Shown piece after piece: positions 7,487-13,851 of a DNA stretch of 19,467 bases; positions within the stretch are counted from its first letter, which is position 1, and each line of letters begins with the position of its first letter. The translations under genes and the position numbers were made by a program. The stretch is from positions 1-19,467 of the forward strand of contig JAKPOE010000314.1 of assembly GCA_029548025.1 (NCBI GenBank), written 5' to 3'. The notes below the pieces were generated by a model. It was not told where the DNA came from. It saw nothing but the letters and a program-made list of their open reading frames with translations, and searched no databases. Source of the DNA: Spirochaetota bacterium (GTDB lineage Bacteria > Spirochaetota > UBA4802 > UB4802).

Positions 7487-8137
7487 TTAATACATCCATC
7501 CCAGGAAACCAAGTGCTATTATGTTCATGATTATTGGAACAGCATAGATGATGCCAACAGCAATAATCTTCTTTTTGATAGTGGATAGTCCAATCACAAT
7601 ATTAGCAAAGAAGAAGAAATGAAAATATCCAAACAAAAAGATGAGCCACACTCCCTTGAATGACAACCGCCAGTATTCGTATTCCCAGACAAGGTGTCCA
7701 CCAACATTGAGTAAACATTCAACAAACACACAAAAAGCTGAATACCCAATAGCCCAGAACCATTGTTCGGGAATACCTAAAATCTTTATGTTTTTGCCGG
7801 TTAACGTGTGATAAAAAATAATCCCCAGAATGGAGAACATAAACATTATTTCAATATTCCAGCCAACCATGGTGCGCAGTGCAGTATCCCCTGGTGTTGT
7901 CCATACTGCTGAACGCTGTGTAAGGTGCATAACCCATCCATTCCATGTTTCATTGAAAAAATCCACACCAAAAATCGTAAGTCCTGCAAAAATGGCATTC
8001 CAGTTGCCGCTTGTTCGAGCCTCTTTCATCTCACGTGTATAGATATAGAAAACAATAGCCAGTAGCGGTATTACATGCCACTTAATCATTGATAAATCCC
8101 GCAAACCCTGTAATGCCTGAATAGTAGCCTGAGTCAT
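7487..8137 (-). CDS. Six-helix integral membrane protein of unknown function
   Basis: This 216-residue protein has about six hydrophobic segments, at residues 17-34, 47-63, 92-108, 125-145, 155-180 and 190-212. It is unusually rich in Trp, Phe and His, and polar or charged residues sit within or next to the helices: FGVDFFNETWNGWVMH, GWNIEIMF, and FVECLLNVGGHLVWEYEYW. Such buried Glu/His/Asn suggest a cofactor, metal or transport role, but I recognise no family. The start at 8137 was chosen because AGGAGG (8144-8149 on the plus strand as CCTCCT) is 6 nt upstream; the frame stays open for 10 more codons without support. It is divergent from the GT2 gene, with a shared ~150-bp control region, and convergent with GH1. 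Function is unknown; that it is a real gene is well supported by the ribosome site and membrane topology. Confidence 0.78.
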   Translation of the reverse strand: MTQATIQALQGLRDLSMIKWHVIPLLAIVFYIYTREMKEARTSGNWNAIFAGLTIFGVDFFNETWNGWVMHLTQRSAVWTTPGDTALRTMVGWNIEIMFMFSILGIIFYHTLTGKNIKILGIPEQWFWAIGYSAFCVFVECLLNVGGHLVWEYEYWRLSFKGVWLIFLFGYFHFFFFANIVIGLSTIKKKIIAVGIIYAVPIIMNIIALGFLGWMY

Positions 8138-8160
8138 TGTATACCTCCTGATAAATAGTA

Positions 8161-8189
8161 TTGACATACAACGTAATGATTTATTATAT
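8161..8189 (+). promoter_or_regulatory. Promoter of the glycosyltransferase gene
   Basis: TTGACA (8161-8166), 17-nt spacer, TTATAT (8184-8189): a consensus -35 and spacing with a -10 matching 4 of 6. The expected start near 8196 places the alternative TTG start (8205) almost at the 5' end, which favours the ATG at 8292. Confidence 0.55.
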
Positions 8190-8211
8190 GGTACTCATAA
8201 ATTATTGAAAA
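8183..8211 (-). promoter_or_regulatory. Candidate divergent promoter of the membrane-protein gene
   Basis: On the minus strand TATAAT (8188-8183) is a perfect -10; 17 nt upstream is TTTTCA (8211-8206), a poor -35. The -10 overlaps the -10 of the opposing GT2 promoter, so the two would compete for polymerase if both are used. Confidence 0.3.
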
Positions 8212-8291
8212 GTATTTTTTATGCGCTATACTCCGTTTTTACTATTTCATTATTGTATTTATCCTTCTTACAAAAAAAGGAAGTACCCCCT

Positions 8292-9836
8292 ATGAAGCTT
8301 TTTATACTTATTTTTTATGGTCTGATATTATTATTGCTCTCAATATTTGGAGCTCACCGCTATTATACGATGTATCTTTTCATTAAACATAGTAGAAACA
8401 AAGTTAAACCAAAAGCTGTTTTTAAGAATTTACCAAAGGTTACCGTTCAATTGCCTATCTACAATGAGCAATATGTGGTGGAGCGCCTTATCAACGCGGT
8501 AACACAGTTAGAGTACCCCAGGAAGAAATTAGAGATTCAGGTTCTGGATGATTCTACTGATGAAACATCAGCGTTAGCTGAAAAGATCTGCAAACAAAAG
8601 CGTAAAGAAGGCTATACTATTATCTATATCCACCGGACAGATAGAACGGGTTTTAAAGCCGGTGCGCTGGAAAATGGGCTTAAATATACTGACAGCGAGT
8701 TCATTGCTGTATTTGATGCCGATTTTATGCCCAATCCTGACTTTTTACAAAAAACCATACATTATTTTACTGACCCAACTATCGGCATGGTTCAAACCAG
8801 ATGGGACCATATTAACCGCCATTATTCACTATTAACTGAGTGCCAGAGTATTTTATTAGATGGTCATTTCATGATTGAGCATACTGCCAGGAATCGTTCC
8901 GGAAGATTTTTTAACTTTAACGGTACTGCCGGTGTATGGCGAAGACAGGCTATTATTGATGGTGGAGGCTGGCAGCATGATACAATCACTGAAGATTTAG
9001 ACTTGAGCTACCGTTCGCAAATTAGTGGCTGGAAATTTTTGTATCTTCCTGATGTTACGGTACCTGCCGAATTGCCTATCGAAATTTCAGCTTTTAAAGC
9101 ACAACAGTTCAGATGGGCAAAAGGCTCTATCCAAGTCTTCAAAAAGCTTTATAAAACTATCCTCAATGCTCAACTTCCATTGAAAATTAAGATTGAATCA
9201 TTTATGCATTTAGGTGCAAACTTTGCTTACTTGCTCATGGTATTTCTTACCCTTCTGATGCCTGTTGCACTGTGGGTGCGATATTATGGTGGATTTAAAA
9301 AATTTGCATATCTTGATTTGCCTATTTTTATATTAGCAACGCTATCAGTTGTAATATTTTATTTTTACACTGAATTATCCATTCTTTATCATAATAAAAA
9401 TAGCTTTGATTCAAAGTTTAAACCATTGGTCTATCTGCCAATGGTACTTGCTGTTGGTATCGGCTTGTCCATCAACAACAGTAAAGCTGTCATTGAAGCC
9501 CTGTTCAATAAAAAAAGTGATTTCAACAGAACACCAAAATATAATGTTGCATCATTGCACCGTATCAATGCAGTAGAGCATGTAAAGACTTTGTTAAAGA
9601 ATAAATATAGCCTCCATACCATTAATATTGTATCAATCATTGAATTTATTCTTGGGCTGTACATGTCCCTTGCTGTATATTTTGCTTTTGATAAAAACCT
9701 CTATGTTTCAATACCACTTATAATGCTATTTCAGGTTGGTTATCTTTATACTTCATTATTTACCATAATCAATAGTATTACTCACCATATTATTGTTATA
9801 GCCAATAGTTTACGTCGTGGTGTGGTGAATGATTAA
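8292..9836 (+). CDS. Processive family-2 glycosyltransferase, cellulose synthase/mannan synthase-like
   Basis: This 514-residue membrane glycosyltransferase has the full D,D,D,QxxRW set: LDDSTDE (Asp86/87), FDADF (Asp142 and Asp144), TEDLDL (Asp235 as catalytic base) and QQFRWAKGS (271-279). It has one N-terminal transmembrane helix (about 3-20) and four or more C-terminal helices (from about 305), as in the CESA/CslA type. The overall pattern (VQLPIYNE, RTDRTGFKAGAL, FNGTAGVWRR) is closest to bacterial glucomannan/mannan synthase-like and ceramide-glucosyltransferase-like GT2 enzymes. It should use a nucleotide sugar on the cytoplasmic side to extend or export a beta-glycan, or glycosylate a lipid. 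ATG 8292 has AAGGAAG about 8 nt upstream; the frame could start at TTG 8205, adding another hydrophobic helix, but no ribosome site precedes it. No BcsB/PilZ or other synthase partner is adjacent. The product is unknown. Confidence 0.88.
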   Translation: MKLFILIFYGLILLLLSIFGAHRYYTMYLFIKHSRNKVKPKAVFKNLPKVTVQLPIYNEQYVVERLINAVTQLEYPRKKLEIQVLDDSTDETSALAEKICKQKRKEGYTIIYIHRTDRTGFKAGALENGLKYTDSEFIAVFDADFMPNPDFLQKTIHYFTDPTIGMVQTRWDHINRHYSLLTECQSILLDGHFMIEHTARNRSGRFFNFNGTAGVWRRQAIIDGGGWQHDTITEDLDLSYRSQISGWKFLYLPDVTVPAELPIEISAFKAQQFRWAKGSIQVFKKLYKTILNAQLPLKIKIESFMHLGANFAYLLMVFLTLLMPVALWVRYYGGFKKFAYLDLPIFILATLSVVIFYFYTELSILYHNKNSFDSKFKPLVYLPMVLAVGIGLSINNSKAVIEALFNKKSDFNRTPKYNVASLHRINAVEHVKTLLKNKYSLHTINIVSIIEFILGLYMSLAVYFAFDKNLYVSIPLIMLFQVGYLYTSLFTIINSITHHIIVIANSLRRGVVND

Positions 9837-9914
9837 ATAATTATTTCTGTCAACAGCAGTTTATAACACTCCTCATAGCCCAGCATTGTCATTGTTCCTT
9901 CGCTATAAAAAATT

Positions 9915-9953
9915 TACTTGCACAAAGTAGATTATTGCTCCATCATAGCTATG
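9915..9953. promoter_or_regulatory. Two small palindromes upstream of nikR
   Basis: TACTT-GCACA-AAGTA (9915-9929) and the perfect palindrome CATAGCTATG (9944-9953) lie 27-65 bp before the nikR start. Neither matches the E. coli NikR box (GTATGA-N16-TCATAC). They are candidates for autoregulation by position only. Confidence 0.25.
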
Positions 9954-9979
9954 TAAAAAATTAATGTGAGGGAAGCATT

Positions 9980-10399
9980 ATGAATAGTGTCATTCGTTTT
10001 GGTGTATCAATAGATGAAAAGCTTCTTGATAGGTTTGATGCCTTAATCAATGAAAAAGGATATGTCAATCGTTCAGAGGCAATACGTGATTTAATCAGAG
10101 ATATGCTTGTTAAAGAAGATGTTTCCGACCCCAATAGTGAAGTTATCGGGACATTGACATTAGTTTACAGCCATGATGTTCGTGAGATAGCTGATAAACT
10201 CAATGACCTGCAACATGACAATTATAAATACATCATTTCATCAGTACATGTTCATATGGATGAACATAATTGTTTAGAGGTTTTATTAATGCGGGGTACC
10301 GCTCAACAGGTTAAAAAAATTGCTGATAATTTGCTGGCTATAAAAAATGTTCGACATGGCAAGTTAACTGTAACAACAACTGTCGACTATCATGAATAA
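9980..10399 (+). CDS. nikR: NikR-type nickel-responsive regulator
   Basis: This 139-residue protein has an N-terminal ribbon-helix-helix DNA-binding domain (IRFGVSIDEKLLDRFDALI then YVNRSEAIRDLIRDML) and a C-terminal ACT-like domain. All four high-affinity nickel ligands of E. coli NikR (His76, His87, His89, Cys95) have counterparts: His79 in LQHD, His90 and His92 in SVHVHMDEHN, and Cys98 in NCLE. So metal sensing is likely intact. The family represses nickel uptake genes, or in some bacteria controls several metal genes, when nickel is bound. The ribosome site GAGGGAAG precedes the ATG. No nickel transporter, urease, hydrogenase or other nickel gene lies in the window, so its target is elsewhere or is one of its neighbours by an unknown link. 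It is probably a single-gene unit, between GT2 and the LysM lipoprotein gene. Confidence 0.92.
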   Translation: MNSVIRFGVSIDEKLLDRFDALINEKGYVNRSEAIRDLIRDMLVKEDVSDPNSEVIGTLTLVYSHDVREIADKLNDLQHDNYKYIISSVHVHMDEHNCLEVLLMRGTAQQVKKIADNLLAIKNVRHGKLTVTTTVDYHE

Positions 10400-10417
10400 A
10401 AAATAATTAATTACTCA

Positions 10418-10445
10418 ATTCTGCAGAATAACTATCCGATATAAT
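10418..10445 (+). promoter_or_regulatory. Candidate promoter with palindromic operator for the LysM lipoprotein gene
   Basis: A perfect -10 TATAAT (10440-10445) has no -35 match; instead the 12-bp palindrome ATTCTGCAGAAT (10418-10429) sits at the -35 position. This arrangement suits regulator-dependent transcription. The predicted start near 10452 gives a leader of about 55 nt that contains the ribosome-site hairpin. Confidence 0.38.
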
Positions 10446-10486
10446 GATAAGGGTTACTATTACTTCCCGGTAATGTGCTAACAAAC

Positions 10487-10506
10487 GGAACATAAGGAGA
10501 TGTTCC
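10487..10506 (+). promoter_or_regulatory. Hairpin presenting the Shine-Dalgarno sequence in its loop
   Basis: GGAACAT (10487-10493) and ATGTTCC (10500-10506) are perfect 7-bp inverted arms; the 6-nt loop is AAGGAG (10494-10499), the ribosome-binding sequence. The start codon follows the stem directly at 10507. The geometry is seen directly; a role in translation control is inferred. Confidence 0.6.
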
Positions 10507-11394
10507 ATGTATTCATGGATGAGTGCCTTTATTATAACACTATTTATATTGGTTTCAATTAGTTGTGTCCCACCTGCATATAGATCTAAACCCGATACAT
10601 CCCGTGATAAGCACAATTACTATAAGTTTGAACAGCCTGAAGAGTATACCCCCTTTCAGGATGATACTATGTATATTCAAAAAAATAAAAAAGATACAAC
10701 CATGCCAGTGTGTTATGATAAATATAGTAAATATGAAGAAGATGATACTAAACATATCATGAGCGATAGTTATCAGCACATTAATCCGGTACCTGAAAAT
10801 AATAGTAAATCCGGGATATGGCATACTGTTAAAAAAGGTGAAACATTATATAGACTTTCAAAAAAATATGCTGTTTCCATTAATGACATCCAGACTATGA
10901 ACAATATCGCTAATCCTACTGCCATTAAAGCAGGTCAGCGTATTTTGATACCCATATCGGATGACAGCGCCGATTGTGGAATAAATAAACAAAGCAAAAT
11001 CAGCAAGGGGGCTACTAAAAAAAGTATATCAAAACCATTGTTTATGTGGCCGGTAACATATGTTGCTGGTGTTGGGCGTGATAACAAAAATGGAGCGCGA
11101 CCCATTGGTATACTCATTAAAAGCACTCCAAAAAGCAATGTTATGGCAAGTGCACATGGTACCATTGTAAAAATTGGTTCAATGCGGGGGTTTGGAAATT
11201 TTGTTGTTATACAGCATAAAAAGGATTTTTACACAATATACTCCAAACTTGATGCAATCCGGGTTAAGGAAGGGCAGGTTGTTGGTTGTGGGACAACAAT
11301 CGGGATACTTGATGCTACCAATCCTTCACTTCATTTCCAGATTAATCAATCGGGGAAACCACTGGATCCTTTGATGTACCTGGCAAAGAAGTAA
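10507..11394 (+). CDS. LysM-domain lipoprotein with degenerate M23/LytM domain (NlpD/EnvC-like)
   Basis: This 295-residue protein has an N-terminal lipoprotein signal (hydrophobic 6-19, ending VSISC, so lipid-modified Cys20 with a relaxed lipobox). A low-complexity polar linker (21-103) is followed by one LysM domain (WHTVKKGETLYRLS to GQRILIPI, about 105-150), which binds peptidoglycan. Residues 179-293 are an M23/LytM beta-barrel (GTIVKIGSMRGFGNFVVIQHK, LHFQI). The metal-binding HxxxD of active M23 enzymes is replaced by ARPIGIL, and the later His-x-His by LHFQI with one His only. It is therefore probably not a peptidase. Degenerate LysM+LytM lipoproteins of this plan (NlpD type) activate cell-wall amidases at the division site; that role is inferred here. 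Translation may be affected by the hairpin around its ribosome site. No amidase gene is adjacent. Confidence 0.85.
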   Translation: MYSWMSAFIITLFILVSISCVPPAYRSKPDTSRDKHNYYKFEQPEEYTPFQDDTMYIQKNKKDTTMPVCYDKYSKYEEDDTKHIMSDSYQHINPVPENNSKSGIWHTVKKGETLYRLSKKYAVSINDIQTMNNIANPTAIKAGQRILIPISDDSADCGINKQSKISKGATKKSISKPLFMWPVTYVAGVGRDNKNGARPIGILIKSTPKSNVMASAHGTIVKIGSMRGFGNFVVIQHKKDFYTIYSKLDAIRVKEGQVVGCGTTIGILDATNPSLHFQINQSGKPLDPLMYLAKK

Positions 11395-11415
11395 TGGTAT
11401 ATCTAAAATTGTAAT

Positions 11416-11432
11416 ATTTTGTCCCACAAAAT
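11416..11432 (+). terminator. AT-rich hairpin after the LysM lipoprotein gene
   Basis: ATTTTGT-CCC-ACAAAAT is a perfect 7-bp stem with a 3-nt loop, 21 nt past the stop codon. It lacks a GC-rich stem and a following T-run, so terminator function is weakly supported. Confidence 0.3.
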
Positions 11433-11585
11433 CCTGGTACAATTATTTTTCAACTGCTGATTAGATGAAAATTTCTATTTTCTGAGGAGTTACCCATGGC
11501 TGGCTTATGACCTCCATAGGGGATGGAAATAGCTGGCGACAGTCATTTTGATGCAGAAGTAAGCCTGGAATAACAATGTGCAGAG

Positions 11586-11652
11586 TGTCATCCTGAATTC
11601 ATTTCAGGATATCAGTTAATTATTTAGATTCCTGGTCAAGCCCTCAATGACA
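11586..11652. repeat. Dispersed repeat, TCATCCTGAA variant
   Basis: It begins TGTCATCCTGAATTCATTTC and ends CCTCAATGACA, so the terminal TGTCA/TGACA symmetry is kept while the inner arms have diverged. The first part has its own small hairpin (TCCTGAA with TTTCAGGA). It is a shorter relative of the TCATTCTGAG elements, located between two convergent genes. Confidence 0.5.
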
Positions 11653-11688
11653 CTGGTGAATAATGCTATGTATAGAAGAATACATATG

Positions 11689-11892
11689 TTATATCTTCCC
11701 TGCTGAAACCAGTTTTACAAAATGTTCAAATGATCGGTCATATGTCTTTTCTGCTTCTTTTGAGAAGGCACAAGCAGGGAGTTCCCTGCTTTTCAGGTGA
11801 TATGAAATACAATCACAGCATAATCCTTTCCGTGAGCAAGGCTCATAAGTACAGGTGCATACTTTTAGATTTCGATCTTTTTTACACTCCAT
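11689..11892 (-). CDS. DUF6485 family cysteine-rich small protein
   Basis: This 67-residue protein has eight cysteines (3, 12, 14, 19, 25, 26, 28, 41) in the pattern [17 protein letters not shown], then [10 protein letters not shown], then ELPACAFS, followed by [14 protein letters not shown] recognise this as the DUF6485 pattern, common in anaerobes and of unknown function. The cysteine spacing suggests a zinc or iron-sulfur site. It is the third gene of a minus-strand operon, starting 13 bp after the flavoredoxin-like gene. A weak ribosome site (AGGACGG) precedes the ATG. The compact linkage to a flavoprotein suggests, but does not show, a redox role. Confidence 0.82.
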   Translation of the reverse strand: MECKKDRNLKVCTCTYEPCSRKGLCCDCISYHLKSRELPACAFSKEAEKTYDRSFEHFVKLVSAGKI

Positions 11893-11905
11893 ATCGTTAT
11901 CCGTC

Positions 11906-12445
11906 CTAATTTTTTAGAATTCCAAAATGAGTTCCGCCTAAATGGTGGATTAATTGCACTTTGTTAATATCAATGACACCATCAGGTGTAAAGCAATGTA
12001 TTTTTGCATGAGCGCATGTAACCTGGCCAATAACGATAGTATGATCACCAGCCTCCACCATTGAATAAAGCTGGCATTCTATGTAGGCAACACATTCAGC
12101 AATAAAAAATCCGTCAATGTCTGAACATGGTAAGGCAGTCAGATGTGCTTCTTTACATTTGTCCACTGTTCGTCCGGAATAAGTCCCACAAAATATAACT
12201 GTATCAAGCATAGCAAAATCAGGAATATTTATACAAAAGCTTTTGGATTCTTTGATTAATTCCAGGCTATATCGCTTATTTGCCAGTGCGCATGATAATA
12301 ACTTTGGATTATTGCTTACTGGCATATGCCATGCAACGGTTGTTATAGTCTTTTTTTCCTTGGACTGAGCTGAAATCAATATAACATTGCCTGCATTAAT
12401 GAGTCGATGAGAATCCTGTATTGGTAATGGTTTGAATTCATTCAT
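11906..12445 (-). CDS. Flavin reductase-like / flavoredoxin family FMN-binding protein
   Basis: This 179-residue protein has the FMN-binding split-barrel fold of the flavin-reductase-like family. The strand-loop [21 protein letters not shown] (about 34-54) binds FMN phosphate and ring, SFCINIP (69-75) follows, then [12 protein letters not shown] (86-97), HTIVIGQV (135-142) and the C-terminal HHLGGTHFG (167-175). Flavoredoxins carry FMN and serve electron transfer in anaerobes. The start at 12445 was chosen because this ATG overlaps the upstream peptidase stop by 8 bp (ATGAATGA) with AAAGGG upstream. A longer reading from 12463 would lie wholly inside the peptidase gene. The redox partner is unknown; the two neighbouring genes are its likely functional context. 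Confidence 0.85.
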   Translation of the reverse strand: MNEFKPLPIQDSHRLINAGNVILISAQSKEKKTITTVAWHMPVSNNPKLLSCALANKRYSLELIKESKSFCINIPDFAMLDTVIFCGTYSGRTVDKCKEAHLTALPCSDIDGFFIAECVAYIECQLYSMVEAGDHTIVIGQVTCAHAKIHCFTPDGVIDINKVQLIHHLGGTHFGILKN

Positions 12446-13361
12446 CAAGGATATCCCTTTCATTTGATAGCGTTTTTACTGCCATGAATGTATTAAATAT
12501 TGATTCTGATAAAAATTTAAAATTTATTGTTCCATAGGTATCGCCTTCTGTATGATAGTTTTTATTCCTGTAAAATGCCGTATCAGTAATCATTATTGCC
12601 GGAAATCCAAATTTATTAAATGAATAATGATCTGATAAATTTATTCCGGGTATGGAAGCTGGTCCTATCATATCAACTATCTTATTTTTTGCATATTTAT
12701 TGTACTCCTTTTTCCATTTATATGCATACGGTGCATAGCTTGGTAATGAAACCACAGCTAAAAAATTTCCATATGGTGGATATTCGTTTTGCATACTCCT
12801 TAATGGGTAATCCTGCTGCATTCTGTTCCCTGCATATCCTATCATTTCAAGGCAGATCATTAAATTAATGTTTTCACCTTTATCTTTACATCCCAGCGCA
12901 TGTACCATGCTGCCCATATATGGTCCTGAGAAGAAAGGTGGTTCCTCAAGAGTAAATGCAACAAAACGCAATGTCTTTCTGAATGTATACTGTGATAACA
13001 TCCTATGCAGTTCAAGCAAACCGGCTACAGCGGATCCATTATCATCAGCACCGGAAGTGTCTTCTATGGTATCATAATGTGCGCCAATAATTATTATTTC
13101 ATTACTATGTTCAAAACCTGGTATTTCAGCAATAATATTGCTTACTTCCAAATTATCTACCAGATATTTTTCTTCATATACATTGTCATTGCTTTGGTGT
13201 AAATAATTGTATATGAATTGGCGGCTTTTATTTAAATTATCATATTTTCGCAATGTTCGCTCGCCAATTTCTTCAGATAAAACATGCAAAATGCATTTTG
13301 TATTATTCTGAATTTCCTTTATTTCGTTTTGTGCTGCATCAATTAAAGACAATAACCACAT
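12438..13361 (-). CDS. M28-family zinc aminopeptidase-like protein
   Basis: This 307-residue protein has the complete metal set of M28 peptidases. GAHYDT gives zinc ligand His95 and Asp97; GADDNGS gives the bridging Asp (106 or 107). TLEEPPF gives the catalytic Glu139 and ligand Glu140, EMIGY gives Glu172, and HTEGDT gives His270. SDHYSFNKFGFPAIMITDTAFYRN is the usual late core. No signal peptide is seen (MWLLSLIDAAQNEIKE looks like a cytosolic helix), so it should be cytoplasmic; extracellular M28 aminopeptidases normally have one. ATG 13361 has AAGAGG 7 nt upstream. It is the first gene of a three-gene operon. It may trim peptides or act on a cyclised or modified amino acid (some M28 members are glutaminyl cyclases); the substrate cannot be told. 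Confidence 0.87.
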   Translation of the reverse strand: MWLLSLIDAAQNEIKEIQNNTKCILHVLSEEIGERTLRKYDNLNKSRQFIYNYLHQSNDNVYEEKYLVDNLEVSNIIAEIPGFEHSNEIIIIGAHYDTIEDTSGADDNGSAVAGLLELHRMLSQYTFRKTLRFVAFTLEEPPFFSGPYMGSMVHALGCKDKGENINLMICLEMIGYAGNRMQQDYPLRSMQNEYPPYGNFLAVVSLPSYAPYAYKWKKEYNKYAKNKIVDMIGPASIPGINLSDHYSFNKFGFPAIMITDTAFYRNKNYHTEGDTYGTINFKFLSESIFNTFMAVKTLSNERDILDE

Positions 13362-13415
13362 CCCCGGACCTCTTGTTTTTATATTTATGAACGCCCTTAA
13401 AAATCAAGTTTTTCG

Positions 13416-13444
13416 TTATTAAAAAATAAAAAACATGCTGTCAA
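13416..13444 (-). promoter_or_regulatory. Candidate promoter of the M28-flavoredoxin-DUF6485 operon
   Basis: On the minus strand TTGACA (13444-13439) is exact, then a 17-nt spacer to TAATAA (13421-13416), a partial -10. The start near 13409 would leave a leader of about 48 nt before the peptidase ATG. Confidence 0.4.
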
Positions 13445-13651
13445 TGCTTGTGTTCACAAGGAAACATTCAGAATATAATTATTAGAGGTTCCCTTGTTTA
13501 AATAATGTTACACATTAATATTAATAAAAAAAATCATTTTATTAATGCAAGTAAAAACCAAAAATTTTTAATATATTAATATTAGTGAAGTAAATAAATG
13601 TACAGTATTTTTTTACCTTTACAACTTTTTTTTATTTTAATAAAATATTAA

Positions 13652-13679
13652 TTGACTAAAAATTAATTCATGATAGTAT
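13652..13679 (+). promoter_or_regulatory. Weak candidate promoter toward the unknown gene and galK
   Basis: TTGACT (13652-13657), 16-nt spacer, TAGTAT (13674-13679). Each box has one mismatch to consensus. If used, the transcript would carry a leader of about 400 nt containing the whole composite repeat. The AT-rich setting makes chance matches likely. Confidence 0.28.
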
Positions 13680-13851
13680 GTTTATCAATTAATTTCATAA
13701 GCTGATGTAACCATATATTGTATTGTTTTATTCCTTTTTGGTACATTTTATTTAAAATATTTTTAACAGTGGATTTCCTTATGGCTACAGGGCATCTTCC
13801 TAAATATGATGGAAATGAAGCATTATTGGCATTCTTATGGTGAAGCCTATA

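Larger units (their letters stand above)
11395..11688. other. Convergent intergenic region without a gene
   Basis: The region lies between the stop codons of the LysM lipoprotein and DUF6485 genes. It holds the 11416-11432 hairpin, a strong but orphan ribosome site (GAGGAG, 6 nt before an ATG at 11495 that opens only four codons, M-A-G-L-stop), and a dispersed repeat at 11586-11652. Confidence 0.5.

Noticed and set aside
8205..8291. TTG start and an extra N-terminal helix for the GT2 gene
   Set aside because: No ribosome site precedes it and it would lie almost at the predicted transcript start. It remains possible because the extension is hydrophobic.
13781..13843. 20-codon open frame (MATGHLPKYDGNEALLAFLW)
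   Set aside because: No good ribosome site, no similarity recognised, and it lies next to repeat sequence.
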